Source: Brienomyrus brachyistius (taxonomy: Eukaryota; Chordata; Actinopteri; Osteoglossiformes; Mormyridae). From it: a DNA stretch of 64,000 nucleotides. The stretch's first letter is position 1. Each line of letters begins with the position of its first letter. The translations under genes were made by a program, and so were the position numbers. The notes below the pieces were generated by a model. The model had not been told where the DNA came from. It searched no databases and saw nothing but the letters and a program-made list of their open reading frames with translations. Location: NCBI RefSeq assembly GCF_023856365.1, contig NW_026042831.1, forward strand, positions 1-64,000, in the 5' to 3' direction. Positions 46,773 to 57,963 of the stretch are shown in pieces.

Positions 46773-48452
46773 TCACGCTAAACTGTTATAATGTCTGACA
46801 GCCGCTGGTAAGAATGACCTGCGGTAGCGCTCCTTCCTACACTGTGGGTGTAGAAGTCTATTGCTGAATGAGCTGCTCAGAGCTCGTACAGTCTCATGCA
46901 GGGGGTGGGAGGTGTTGTCCATAATGGATGTTAGCTTAGACCGCATCCTCTCATCCCCAACCTGCTCGATGGATTTCAGTGGGCAGCCCAGGACAGAGCT
47001 GGCCCTCTTCACCAGTTTGTCCAATTTCCCCCTGTTCCTCTCTGCAATTCCACCACACCAGCAGACCACAGCATAAAAGATAGCAGATGCTACCACAGTG
47101 TCATAGAAGGACCTTAAGAGAGTCCTGTTCACCCCAAAGGATCTTAGCCGCCTAAGCAGGTGAAGACGACTTAGACCCTTTTTGTAAACTGCCTCAGTGT
47201 TTGTAGACCAGTCCAGTTTGTTGTTTAGGTGAACACCCAGGAATTTGTACTCCTTCACCGTTTCAATGTCCAGACCCTGGATGTTCACCGGTGTAGTAGG
47301 AGAAGACTTCTTGCTGAAGTCAATCACCAGTTCCTTCGTCTTGCTGGCATTAATATGAAGATGGTTCAGTTCACACCAGCTGACAAAGCGATCGATGACC
47401 CCCCTGTATTCCAGCTCGTTCCCCTCTGACACCCGACCAACAATGGCAGTGTCGTCTGAAAACTTCTGTAGATGGCAAGTGTCCGTGTTGTAATTGAAGT
47501 CCGCAGTGTATAGGGTGAAGAGAAAAGGGGCGAGTACTGTTCCTTGTGGGGCCCCCGTGCTACAGACTACCACCTCAGACACACAGTCCCGGAGTCTCAC
47601 ATACTGGGGTCTCCTGGTGAGGTAGTCCGTAATCCACGCAGACAACTGATGGTCCACTCCCGCTCCCTCTAACTTCCCCCTCAGCACTGAGGGCCGGATT
47701 GTATTGAAGGCACTTGAGAAGTCAAAGAACATGACTCTCACAGTGCTCCTAGCCGTCTCTAGGTGAGAGAAGGCCCGATGCAGCAGGTAGATGACAGCGT
47801 CATCCACCCCGATGTTCGGCTGGTAGGCAAATTGCAGCGGGTCCAGATCCCTCCTGACTAGCGGGCGAAGGTGGTGAAGTACAATCCTCTCCATGGTCTT
47901 CATCAGGTGTGAAGTCAGGGCAACAGGTCTGAAGTGGTTCAGCTCCTTGGGGTGCGTTGTCTTTGGGACCGGCACCACGCAGGACGTCTTCCACAGAACG
48001 GGGACCCTCTCCAGACTGAGACTGAGGTTAAAGATGTATGTGATGACCTGGCACAGTTGACCTGCGCAGTCCCTCAACAGTCTGGAGCTGATTCCATCTG
48101 GACCTGCGGCCTTCCTGGTTTTCATCTTCATCAGCTGACTCCGCACCTGGTCAGTTGTGATGGAGAGGCCACAGTGTAGGTTGTGGGTGGGTGACTCCTG
48201 CTGAACGGCATGGGGGGGAGGGGCAGTAAGGCCGTTGGGGGACAAAGGGGGCAGATGGGGTGCCGCCAATATCCCCGGTGCTGTGACTACTGTGGGGGGT
48301 TGCAGGGAGGTGTGAAGGAGGTGTGATGAGCTCTGGTGGATAGGGGGGGGTTGGGCTACTGAGTCAAACCTGTTAAAGAACTGGTTCAATCTATTAGCCC
48401 AATCCTGGTCGCCAGACTCCGGATCCCCTCCACTCGCCTTACATAAGAACAT
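46773..48452 (-). pseudogene. L2/Rex1-type LINE reverse transcriptase (5' part displaced)
   Basis: A frame of 559 codons that holds the complete RT core: MKTRKAAGPDGISS, HFRPVALTSHLMKTMER, MFFDFSSAFNTI, GAPQGTVLAPFLFTLY (about 47525-47562) and FSDDTAIVG (about 47434-47465, catalytic DD present). The C-terminal part ends RRSFLPAAVRHYNSLA, as is typical of the family. There are no internal stops, so the element is fairly young. The upstream linker is separated from it by the nested CR1-like LINE, and the first residues of the frame (MFLCK) come from the tail of that insertion. It therefore cannot make a normal protein. Confidence 0.9.
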
Positions 48453-49736
48453 AAGAACTATACAAACGAGAGGAGGCCATTCGGCCCATCAAGCTCGCTT
48501 GGGGAGAACTAAACTAATAGCTCAGAGTCGTTAAAATCTTATCTAGCTCTGATTTAAAGGAACCCAAGGATTCAGCTTGCACTACATTATCAGGAAGGCT
48601 ATTCCATACTCTGACTACACGCTGCGTAAAGAAGTGCTTCCTTAAATCCAGCTTGAAATGTTCTCCCGCTAATTTCCACCTATGGCCACGAGTTCGTGTA
48701 TTTAAACTAATGCTGAAGTAACTATTTGGTTGAACAGCATCCAAACCTGTTAGAATCTTATATACCTGGATCATGTCCCCCCTCAATCTCCTTTGCTTGA
48801 GACTGAACAGATTTAGCTCAAGTAACCGTTCCTCGTATGACATTCCTCTAAGACCAGGAATCATTTTTGTGGCCCTACGCTGCACCTTTTCTAAGGCCAC
48901 AATGTCCTTTTTAAGATATGGTGACCAAACCTGCACACAATATTCTAGGTGAGGTCTCACCAAGGAATTGTATAATCTTAGCATTACCTCCCTTGACTTA
49001 AACTCCACACACCTGGAGATATACCCCAACATCCTATTGGCCTTTTTTATTGCTTCCCCACACTGGCGAGAATGGGACATGGAAGCATCAACATACACAC
49101 CAAGGTCTTTCTCATGATCAGCTACCTTTATTTCAGTGACACCCATGAAATACCTGTACTTTATATTTCTGCTCCCTAGATGGAGTACCTTACATTTATC
49201 GACGTTAAATTTCATCTGCCAGGTATCGGCCCAGTCACTAATTAAATCAAGATCCCGCTGTAGCTGCTGAGCCACTAATTCAGTATCTGCTACACCACCC
49301 ACCTTGGTGTCATCTGCAAATTTCACCAGTTTACTGTATATATTGGTATCCATATCATTTATGTAAATTAGGAACAATAGTGGTCCTAAAATCGAACCCT
49401 GCGGTACCCCACTATGAACGCAAGCCCACTGTGACATTGAGCCTCTTATAACTACTCGCTGTTTCCTATCTGTTAACCAGTTATCAATCCAGGTCGCTAC
49501 GGTACCTAAAATACCTGTCGCTTTGAGTTTAAGTAGGAGCCTCTTGTGGGGGACAACATCAAAAGCCTTTTGGAAATCTAAGTAGATGACATCATAGGCC
49601 TTCTTATCATCAACTTCCTGAGTAGCTTCCTCAAAAAACTCCAACAGATTTGTTAAACAGGATCTACCTCTTCTAAATCCATGCTGGCTATCCCGCAAAA
49701 TGTTATTGGAGTCCAGGTAATCTATCATTTTCTCTT
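48441..49736 (-). mobile_element. CR1-like LINE nested in the L2/Rex1-type LINE
   Basis: This is a third copy of the array LINE, on the minus strand and 5'-truncated to about 1.3 kb. Its tail (ACATAAGAACATAAGAAC on the plus strand) begins at 48441. Homology ends at 49736 (TCATTTTCTCTT), where the host LINE resumes. Host protein sequence flanks it on both sides (NIITGRSKEK before, GGDPESGDQDWANR after). This gives a clear order: retrovirus first, L2/Rex1 LINE second, CR1-like LINE last. Confidence 0.93.
48514..49728 (-). pseudogene. CR1-like LINE RT, 5'-truncated copy
   Basis: The frame of 404 codons corresponds to residues 552-955 of the intact protein at 14111-16978 and is almost identical, with for example GSMSQWACV instead of GTMSQWACV. 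It keeps DFQKAFDVV, GVPQGSILGP and FADDTK. The endonuclease and the first third of RT are missing because the insertion is 5'-truncated, the usual result of incomplete target-primed reverse transcription. The near-identity shows that this family was recently active in the genome. Confidence 0.93.
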
Positions 49737-49870
49737 CTCATTTTCTCCTTGCTCCGTCCGGTGATGATATTAAGTCCCTTCCACACCCCTCTTGTGTTGC
49801 TCTGCTGGAGCTGCTCCTCCAGCTTCCTCTTGTATCTGTTCTTTCCCCGCCTTATCTCTTATCTTAGTAG

Positions 49871-51780
49871 TATGCAATGTTATTAGTTAACCTTTTACTT
49901 ATCTTTGTATTAGATATATCTAGATTTTGTAGTCCTGCTATACATGCAATATATTCATGGGAGGTCATTTTATGGCGATCCTCCCCTCCCTTCCTGATGT
50001 ACCCTCTGTGCTGCTGTTGGTTGATTCTCAGTGTTAGTAGTTTGTGAGCCATGCCTGCCATGGACCCCGAAGGGGGGGGGCGCGCTTGTGGCGGGCTGGG
50101 AGTGGAATTTCCCTGGGTGATAGGGTTTTTGCCCTCCCTCCTGGGCTGGATGGACAGGATTGTGTGTGGGGGAAATATATTGAATATTATTTAGCACTAT
50201 ATAACGTAGAATACAAGTATTATAATATTATTAAAAAGTATGCCAAATATCCATGATATTATGTTTACAATGTAAACATTATAATGTAATCAACACAATG
50301 TAATCAACTGAGTATGTATTTGCACCTTTTGTTAGTCTGAGTTTCTGTTTATGTTACTTTGTTAGTCCTGAATCTATGAATATTCACTTTTATTAGCGTA
50401 TATTTTATCACTATGTTAAAGGACAAATATATTATCAACCTTCTAGTTAGACAATGTGTAACAGGCTGAAACTGCCAAGGTTTACTACTGAAGGAAGGGA
50501 TTCGCCTGAGTTCACCAGAAGTTCACGGCTGAGCATTTTTAAAAAACCAAGTGGAGCTGCTCGCGCCACCATTATGTTCAGCCGAGAGGCCAAACGGTAA
50601 AAGAAATGATGGACAAACTTATCACCTAGGGGTGTGGATTAAGGGAAAAAACAATGATTGTGAATGGATGAAGGAATGATGATGCTTAAGTGATGAGATA
50701 AGAAGAGAATGATAATGATAAGAACTTGGTGTAAAACAGTACTGGACACACTTTACGTGTCCAGCCTTGGTTGTAACTTCATTGTTGCAGTAAAGACTGA
50801 ATTCTGGATACTACACAAGCGGCCCTCTGACTTCTGATTTGGCGGGGAAGGAGAAAAACCACGACATAAACCCTCAGAACTGGTGTAAGAATCAACTTTT
50901 GGGTGTTTATAGTTTCCTGATTCGGGATACAGCAGTGCATTCTGGGAGCCGTCTGTATCTCCCACAGTGAAACACCCAGCGAAGTTAGGAAAAGAACTTA
51001 TCCCTTGTTCTTTGGTAACAGATGGAGGCGTTTCATCATCACGTCCCTCCTTGCATAGGCATAGGATGAAATGATCCACCAGGGATGTCAACTGGGGTAC
51101 TAAGGGCAGGGCGTAGCTTGGTCTTGGGTCAAACTGTCTGTCACAGACAGATGTGATGTTAAAAGTATAATAATTGCAAAATAATGGTAATATTGCTGTT
51201 TTCTGCTAGATGTAGGTGTTGAGGCTCAGAGGGAGGGGGATGAGTGACGTGGAATTGAAGATCCACAGTGAGAAGGCAAGGGGGTCCAGATCAGCGGTCA
51301 CGATCAGCCTCAGGGGTTGAGACTAGACCTGGTTGCCTTTCACTCTGTAGCAGGTTTGGAGAGCAAGTTAACCTCTAGCTGGGCTTGTGGTTTCGATATC
51401 CGGCCCAGCTCTCTTTGGGTGTGATAGATTAATTTTTATTTGAAAGCTGTATCACAGTAGTTTTGAAAAAATAAAACAGTCATTGAGGAAAGCAGAATTA
51501 ATTTATTAATACATTAATAAATTCATAATTACAAATATAAAATGTCTGATAAAAACAAAGCCTTATTTAAAAAAAGTTAAAATGTCAAAGCTCTGAGAAA
51601 AGTTAAAACGTTAAAAATGGGCTGCCGGGGTTAAAAGCTTTTAAAGAAAAAAAATGATACCTGCCTGTACATCCATATTTAACTTGCGGTCTACCTGCTG
51701 AGCCTTTCTGCTCACAACGGGTTGATTGATTATGTCTGCGGAGGCCGGAAAGGGGAAACTTTCAGCGCGATGCCTCATTC
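49871..51780. other. Non-coding stretch, possible retroviral 3' LTR region
   Basis: There is no supported gene. If the LINE is removed, this follows the env remnant. It has a G-rich purine run (CGAAGGGGGGGGG near 50067), then a sequence starting TGTGGCGGGCTGGG, AT-rich DNA with ACTATATAACG near 50198, and CAGTAAAGACTG near 50788. These are compatible with a polypurine tract and an LTR, but there is no second LTR copy in the window to confirm it. Open frames of 70-110 codons on either strand look random. Confidence 0.4.
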
Positions 51781-51782
51781 TC

Positions 51783-51850
51783 AGTAATGCTACCACGGAG
51801 GAAGCGTCGTGCCTGGATGTGTTTATTTACATTTCCCCTTTATTCAGGTA
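51783..51850 (+). repeat. Direct repeat, left copy (about 65 bp)
   Basis: AATGCTACCACGGAGGAAGC, then CCTGGATGTGTTTATTTACA and TTTCCCCTTTATT, occurs here and again at 52547-52608 with four or five differences. The two copies are about 760 bp apart. They could be ends of an unrecognised element or a local duplication. Confidence 0.75.
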
Positions 51851-52546
51851 CGGTATGAGCATATTAGCTTCTCAATTGTTAATATGTTTGCTGCGCTATT
51901 TTATGTGTGTTTTATTAACATGTCGATTGTATGTTGAGTGTGTTTTGAAGCTGTATTGTCAGTTGTAAATTGTTAATCAGTATATGGCTAAGCGGCTAGC
52001 TGAAACTTCTTCCCCAGTGGCGGGAACAGAACGACCTGAGGCCAGCTTGTTGTACAGCGTGTGCACTCTGCTCAGGTCAAGCTCAGTAAGACGCACACAA
52101 AGCATTTGGGTTTTGGTATGTTTGTGGGTGTACTTTGTTACACATTTATTCGTATGTTCACTTCTTAAGTGAGTCGCCATGATAAGAAACGGATAATACG
52201 AAGGGACAAATGCTATATGTATTTTTTTGTTTATTTTCTGTAGATTCTCATTTGTCAATTTAAGGTCATGTTTATTGATTAATAGATCCTTGTTATACTT
52301 ACCTGTTACACTTGATTTTATCTGTTTTAAGAAAAGTGAGAGATGTTAGTGTTTATTTACCTTTACAGCAGAATGGAATTACATTCGGATCTAACAGCTG
52401 GATGAGCTGAAAGTGCATATAATTGGTGCAATATTTTGTTTTGAGAATAACCTTATAAATGCATATTTAATTGTTGGAATATTTTATTTTGGACAAAACG
52501 ATGTATCTCTGCAGATGTTTTGAAAATAATACACATATATTCTCGA
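51851..52546. other. AT-rich DNA between the two direct repeats, no gene recognised
   Basis: About 700 bp. A minus-strand frame at about 51977-52258 contains LTELDLSRVHTLYNKLASG, which looks more protein-like than its surroundings, but I cannot link it to a family. It could be a fragment of the element bounded by the direct repeats. Confidence 0.4.
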
Positions 52547-52608
52547 TAATGCTACCACGGAGGAAGCATGGTCCCTGGATGTGTTTATTTACATTTCCCC
52601 TTTATTGA
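52547..52608 (+). repeat. Direct repeat, right copy
   Basis: Matches 51783-51850 (AATGCTACCACGGAGGAAGC, then GGATGTGTTTATTTACATTT). It is followed at once by a SINE-type fragment. Confidence 0.75.
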
Positions 52609-52612
52609 GGGT

Positions 52613-52880
52613 GTTACATGGGCAGTTTACATGGTCTCCACGTTGGATTCCTCTCAGTTCTCTGGTTTCCTCCCGCAGTCCAAAGACACGTGGTTCAGGT
52701 GAATTGGTGCCTCTAAAAGTACCCATAGTGACTGTGTGTGAGTGTTTGCCCTGTGACAGACTGGCATCCTGTCCTGGGTGTTCCCCTGCCTTGAGCCCTG
52801 TTCTGCCTCAGATCAGCTCCACGCTCCCTTTACTGTACTGACCCTGTACTTAATAAGAATGTGCAAGATAGATGGCTGAA
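52613..52880 (+). mobile_element. SINE fragment, 3' part
   Basis: Shows the conserved fish SINE body: GGTTTCCTCCCGCAGTCCAA, a GGTGAATTGGTG segment, CCCTGTGACAGACTGGCATC, and an end resembling AATAAG...GATAGATGG. The tRNA-like head is absent. No coding role. Confidence 0.7.
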
Positions 52881-53179
52881 CTAACGTACATTGAAATGCT
52901 TTTTGTACAAGTCATGTCAAGTGATTTGTATTTAAAAGGCACATTAACAAACAATACATGTTATGGCAAAATGCTGTAATTAAAAATGCTACAATAAAAA
53001 CATGAAATACGTAATACAATCAGAGACATTGGACAAAGTTACATAAAATATATAATTTTAGTAATTCAATGGGGATAAGATAAAAGCAGGAGTAACTGTC
53101 TCCAGGTCTTTGGCTGAAAGGTGTGATTTAAGCCTGGCTATTGAACTCAGCTGACAGAAACACCCCTTCACAACAGAAT

Positions 53180-53608
53180 TTATTTGTTTATCAAACTCAA
53201 TGATGAATCAAAGATGAAACCAAGATTTTTAGTATGTGACCGGAAGTTTTCTGAATGAGACCCTAATTGTTCTCTGAGATCATGAACAGACCTTGAGTGA
53301 CCAAAACTCATTACCTCTGTCTTGTTTTCATTAATCAGGACCAAAGTCATTGCGGTCCTGTTCTTAATGTCCTCCAGACAGTTAGAAAGGGCCATCAGAG
53401 AGCAGCAGTATCCAGGTTTTAATGGCAGATAGAGCTGCATATCACTGGCATAGCAATGATATTTTACATAATAACATTCACAAATAGAGCCCAAAGGAAG
53501 CATGTATAGACGGAATAGGAGAGGGCCTGTATCACAGGACTGGATATGTTTACAAGTAAGGTCATAGTACTGAAGGGGTGTGGCCATCCCACACAGTGAC
53601 AAGCCCAT
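53180..53608 (-). pseudogene. L2-type LINE RT fragment
   Basis: The frame reads GPLLFRLYMLPLGSICE, then KYHCYASDMQLYLPLKPG, then LINENKTEVMSFG and NLGFIFDSSLS. This is the RT region around and after the catalytic site in L2-type LINEs, where YADDTQLYLPLK would be usual. The catalytic motif is damaged (YASD), the first part is scrambled, and neither the upstream RT motifs nor the 3' end is seen. An old fragment. Confidence 0.82.
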
Positions 53609-53913
53609 TCATTCACCTCATCTAGGCCTTTTACTAGGGATTTAAGGTCCTGGTTTTCCTCTCAGACCCTAGAACACACTGCCAGGCTCAGATTCCCAAT
53701 CCCACATCCTGCTGAAGCCCTTCCCAAGATCAGACACTAGTTTTGTTTTCCTTGTTCTTATAATAAAATGATGGTCTTTGCCTTTTCAGGCAACATCATC
53801 ACTGTTCTGTTAATTACACATGACCTAATCTAAGTATTATACAAGCCAAGCATCATCACTTAGAGATGTCATGATGTGGAAAATCCTTATTCGGTTAATT
53901 ATTTTCCCCACAG

Positions 53914-54256
53914 GTGCTGACAGTGTGTCCATAGTGAAATGGGTCTGTGTACAGAGAGGATGATCTGTTACAATCCCATGTTTCTATGGTGACAGATATA
54001 AAACTCATGTGAAATACTGGTGCAGAGGGTATCATGTGAGGTCATGTACTCCCATAGTACACACTGACTCTCCACAGGAGGGTAAAGTGTCAGTCAGAGA
54101 TGATCTTGACTACCGAGTCTTCACTGTGACCATCAGCAATCTGACAGCTGAGGACTCTGATCGGTACTGGTGTGGTGTGAAGATCAGTGGAGCCTCTTTG
54201 ATCAGGTTAATCTGTCAGTCACTCATGGGAAGATGTCTGTACTGCAGACTGTAGCC
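53914..54256 (+). pseudogene. Ig V-set exon 1 of a CMRF35/pIgR-like receptor, broken
   Basis: A pyrimidine-rich stretch and CCCCACAG precede GCTGACAGTGTG at 53914, a normal splice acceptor. The exon encodes a V-set domain with the extra cysteine pair of the CMRF35/CD300/pIgR group: TIPCFYGDRYKTHVKYWC, then RGYHVRSC, then RVFTVTISNLTAEDSDRYWC. An in-frame TGA near 53962, just before SVTIPC, and a frameshift near 54195 (the expected DQVNLSVTH ending is in another frame) break it. The donor site at the end is not a normal GT. In teleosts this family forms large clusters of immune receptors; this looks like a dead member. Confidence 0.82.
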
Positions 54257-54565
54257 AATGAGATGCACAGTATGTAACATGTCATGGAGTCAAAAAGGAA
54301 GGACATTAACACAAACACTGAAGGAAAATTGTTTTAATATTTAAAAAATCTGCATTTTAATTTAATTCAATGTGATAAACGAGACTTGGAAGAAGTAACA
54401 GTGTCAGCTAAATTGGGCGACTTGATGAGGTTAAATATGATAAGTAATATGTTAAAAAATGTCAGTTTATTGGGCAAACATTTACATATGCATGTTGTGA
54501 TGGGCTGATATTCATAAACATTTCATTGCTATGCAAATCTTTGAGTGTTTTACCTGTGTGTTCAG

Positions 54566-54857
54566 GTCCTCCAGGGCTGTCTGTGGACAAACAGGAGGTG
54601 ACGGGTGTGGATGGAGACAGTGTCAGTGTTACTATGGAAACAACAAAATACATAGGATGTTGTGTAAGATTGGGGGTTCCTGTGCATCAGAGAGATCAGT
54701 GAGTTTGCATGGGAGGCCTGTCCTGATCAGGGATGACACAGAAAATAAAACCTTCATTGTGACAATGAGTGGGCTGGAGAGGAAGGACACTGGCTGGTAT
54801 TGGTGTGCTGCTGGAATCCTGCAGATTCCAGTTCATATTACTGTTAAACATAAGTAA
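54566..54857 (+). pseudogene. Ig V-set exon 2 of a CMRF35/pIgR-like receptor, broken
   Basis: The acceptor CTGTGTGTTCAG at about 54565 opens a second V-set exon 310 bp after the first. It begins PPGLSVDKQEVTGVDGDSVSV, then shifts frame near 54625 and continues as CYYGNNKIHRMLCKIGGSC, then VLIRDDTENKTFIVTMSG and DTGWYWCAAG. The WC usual in the first core of this family is LC here. The exon end (VHITVKHK) runs into TAA without a clear donor. With exon 1 it would form a two-domain extracellular region. No transmembrane or tail exon is seen downstream. Confidence 0.8.
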
Positions 54858-55027
54858 TTGATTTAAATCTGCCTGTGAATTATTTATGCTTGAATATAGA
54901 TACATACTAATCAACCCAGCAGTTTCACTCACGAAGGGGTTTGTGCTTCTTTGTGGGGATAATCCCCTATTTATCAGCTGTTGTGAAACAGAGTTATTTA
55001 TTGGGATTATTGTTTCAATGATAGTGG

Positions 55028-55200
55028 CACGGTGGTCCAGTAGGCGGCGCTGTTGCTTCACGCCTCCATGTTTAGGGGTTTGAATCTGGCTTCTGCTCTG
55101 TCTGTGTGGAGTCTGCATGTTCTCCACATGCTGTGTGGGTTTCCTCCAACAATCCAAAAACGCACAGTCAGGCTAATTGGTGTCTTTAATATTGAATGTG
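55028..55200 (+). mobile_element. SINE fragment with tRNA-like head
   Basis: GGCACGGTGGTCCAGTAGGC, then GGGTTTGAATCTGGC (B-box-like), GTGTGGAGTCTGCATGTTCTCC, GGGTTTCCTCC and CAATCCAAAAACGCACAGTC. This is the common tRNA-derived SINE layout of fishes. It is cut off after the GGCTAATTGGTG segment. Confidence 0.8.
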
Positions 55201-55454
55201 TGTCTTCTAGTTTATGATCAGTCTGTAATATGACAAAAATCACAGCGTTTTCCACAGACATACAGCCAGTCACTTGTCATGTATACAAATCCAGACAAAT
55301 CCATGTAGCTTGCAACATAATTCAGGCATTTTTTCATCTTTGTGAGGATGAATTGTTACTAATGGTGTGCAGACTGACTAACATGTCTGTAGGTGGTTTT
55401 TCATTGCAGCGTAGACCAGTGTTACAGTTGTACTCTGTAATATCTGTTCCAGTG

Positions 55455-55770
55455 CTGCATCCATCCATTGTCTGAAACTGCTTGTCTAACTCAGGGTCCC
55501 TATGGGCGCAAGGCAGGGAACGTCCCATGACAGGGTGCCAACCCATTGCAGGACACGCTCACACTCCATTCCCTCGCACAAGCACACCTACCGGCAATTT
55601 GACAACTCCAATTAGCCTCAGCATGTTTTTGGACTGTGGGGGGAAATCAGAGTCCCTGGAGGGAACCCCACAATGACACAGGGGGAGCATGCAAACTCCA
55701 TACACACGGAACTCCAGCGAAGACTTGAGTACACGTGCCAGAGGAGTGAGGCGACAGTGCAAACCCTGCT
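55455..55770 (-). mobile_element. SINE, minus strand
   Basis: Read on the minus strand it has the same body as the SINE at 55028 (GTGTGTATGGAGTTTGCATG, GGACTCTGATTTCCCCCCAC, AACATGCTGAGGCTAATTGG), with CCCTGAGTTAGACAAGCAG and ATGGATGGATG near its 3' tail. It is more complete at the 3' side than the copy at 55028. Confidence 0.8.
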
Positions 55771-55982
55771 TTTTATTAACTATCCTTTCTCCTGTTTCTC
55801 TGCACATGATGAAGAAGGAGGGGATAATGAAAAACGGAGGTAAGCATTCAGCAGCATTTACAGTAGTGTGGGGGTCCAGCTAGCAGCATTTACCTGATCA
55901 CACAGTAATGGGAAACTGTCATTTTAATTTTAAGGGAAAAAAATATTTTTTATTTCATTTTCTTAATAATAAACTTGAGATC

Positions 55983-56047
55983 CCATCCCATCCAGAGTGA
56001 GCCCTTGCCTTGTGCCCTGTGCTGCTGGGGAACAACTGCAGGCCTGT
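55983..56047 (+). mobile_element. SINE 3' end fragment
   Basis: ATCCCATCCAGAGTGAGCCC, then TTGCCTTGTGCCCTGTGCTG and CTGGGGAAC resemble the 3' part of the same SINE class. Only about 65 bp remain. Confidence 0.6.
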
Positions 56048-57190
56048 TTTTACAAAATAGTGCAACATGTTGTGTGATAATCTCTAGCTATTTTCATGCT
56101 CTTTGTTAATGTCTCCTGTTCCTCACATGTGTCCTGTGTAATAGTACAGATGTGGCTGTACCGTGTTTCTATAAAGCATGTAAGACTTTACTGTTCACAT
56201 CCACCCTCTTATTCAGCTCTTTGGTCCAGCTGGCTCTGTATGTAGGACTGAGCTGATCGGTGCTGCTGTCGATTATCAAGGTGGTTTTACTTCAGTCAGA
56301 ACAGATTCACTGTTTTGTTCTTCAGGTTTAAACCCTAAGGAGTAGGTTAAGTCCAGCCTTGGCTTCCAAGCTGACGTTTTTCTACATATGTGCTTGTGTA
56401 TCATGGACAGTAAGAGGGGGCAGGCAAGGAGAGAATTTCTCTTTGGTGATCAATAGAGTGTTATTATTATAATGTCTAAAACGTATGATGGTCTGTCGAT
56501 AAATCAATAACAATATGAATGAAGTCAATGTTTATCTAAAGAAATCAGAATGACAGTATATGTTATTTAACAACCTGAACACAACACGAAACGTTAGCAG
56601 TAACATATGATGCTCTGCTGCCTTCAGTGAAAGTCCTGACATAATGTCTTTTAACATTTGCTTTCATAGCGCTGTTCTACATTAAACATTTTGAAACGAA
56701 GCAGCCGAACTCGTGCCAGCGGTACGAAACGCGTCGAAGTTTCCCGACTAGACGCTGGAAAAGGCAGGGGCCGGACTGACTGTAGGGGGCGTGGCCAGAG
56801 ACAGCCTGGCCACTGTTCCAAATCATGGGTGCATGTTACAAGTCCGGAACATATTTTAACTTAGTACTAACTTAGCATCATATTTGATCTAATTCGACTG
56901 AATATCCCAGGTTTCCATCTCTCATGCATCTGGTGTGACGTGTTTTCAGACTCTCAGGCTGGCGCAAAGAAATCTTACGGGAATTGAACGTCTCACTCCG
57001 GTCAGCTGAGCAAAGTTGGTAACCTTGGTATTGTGTGTAGGAGATTCGGTATAACTATAATTTCGTTCTCCATTTACATGCCGGAAGTGTCTTTAAGTGT
57101 TATGTACTTTTGCCTGAAACGCAAAAATAAAACAAAGCAATTAAAGCCAAGCAGTTGCTCAAATTCTGCTGTAGCGATTGAAGAACTTTT

Positions 57191-57299
57191 GTCGGAAGTT
57201 GGATTCGAACCCACGCCTTACTTCGGAGAACAGAATACACCTTACTTTGAAAGGCCATTTACGCTGCGTGGGAGGCTTGAGACCGCTCGGCCATGGGGC
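57191..57299 (-). pseudogene. tRNA-Leu-like sequence, unit 1
   Basis: The minus strand has ATGGCCGAGCGGTCTCAAG (A box and D arm of a leucine-type tRNA) and, after a long variable region, GCGTGGGTTCGAATCC (T arm with a full B box). The 3' acceptor part CTTCCGAC resembles tRNA-Leu, but the 5' side (CTGCCCC) does not pair with it. A second variable-arm-like piece (CTTTCAAAGTAAGG and CTCCGAAGTAAGG) lengthens it. It is not a functional tRNA, but the Pol III promoter boxes look intact. Confidence 0.7.
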
Positions 57300-57963
57300 A
57301 GTTTCCAGTTGAACCCTAAGGAGTAGGTTAAGTCCAGCCTTGGCTTCCAAGCTGACGTTTTTCTACATATGTGCTTGTGTATCATGGACAGTAAGAGGGG
57401 GCAGGCAAGGAGAGAATTTCTCTCTTTGGGGATCAATAGAGTGTTGTTATTATAACGTCTAAAACGTATGATGGTCTGTCGATAAATCAATAACAATATG
57501 AATGAAGTCAATGTTTATCTAAAGAAATCAGAATTCAGGAAAAGCCAGGGGCCGGACCGAGTGTAGGGGGCGTGGCCAGAGACAGCCTGCTGACTGTTCC
57601 AAATCATGGGTGCATGTTACAAGTCCGGAACATATTTTAACTTAGTACTAACTTAGCATCATATTTGATCTGATTCGACTGAATATCCCAGGTTTCCATC
57701 TATCATGCATCTGGTGTGACGTGTTTTCAGACTCTCAGGCTGGCGCAAAGAAATCTTACGGGAATTGAACGTCTCACTCCGGTCAGCTGAGCAAAGTTGG
57801 TAACCTTGGTATTGTGTGTAGGAGATTCGGTATAACTATAATTTTGTTCTCCATTTACATGCCGGAAGTGTCTTTAAGTGTTATGTAGTTTTGCCTGAAA
57901 CGCAAAAATAAAAGAAAGCAATTAGAACTAACCAGTTGCTGCTGTAGTGATTGAAGAACTTTT

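Larger units (their letters stand above)
46494..49870 (-). mobile_element. L2/Rex1-type LINE, 5'-truncated, split by a nested CR1-like LINE
   Basis: The 3' end on the minus strand is AATAAAGGTTTATTC followed by ATTCT repeats, seen on the plus strand at 46494-46525. The RT frame lies at 46773-48452. The element resumes beyond the nested LINE at about 49737-49870, where the minus strand encodes YKRKLEEQLQQSNTRGVWKG, the linker that precedes RT in this family. No endonuclease is seen, so it is 5'-truncated near 49870. It is inserted into the 3' side of the retrovirus relic. I hesitate between the L2 and Rex1 names without a database comparison. Confidence 0.88.

Noticed and set aside
49877..50050. 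Short ATG frame with a hydrophobic start (MLLVNLLLIFVL)
   Set aside because: It is only about 57 codons, ends at a TGA, has no family resemblance, and lies in DNA that may belong to the retroviral 3' region.
50753..51091. 112-codon minus-strand frame
   Set aside because: No recognisable motif. It lies in the possible LTR/flank region and its composition looks random.
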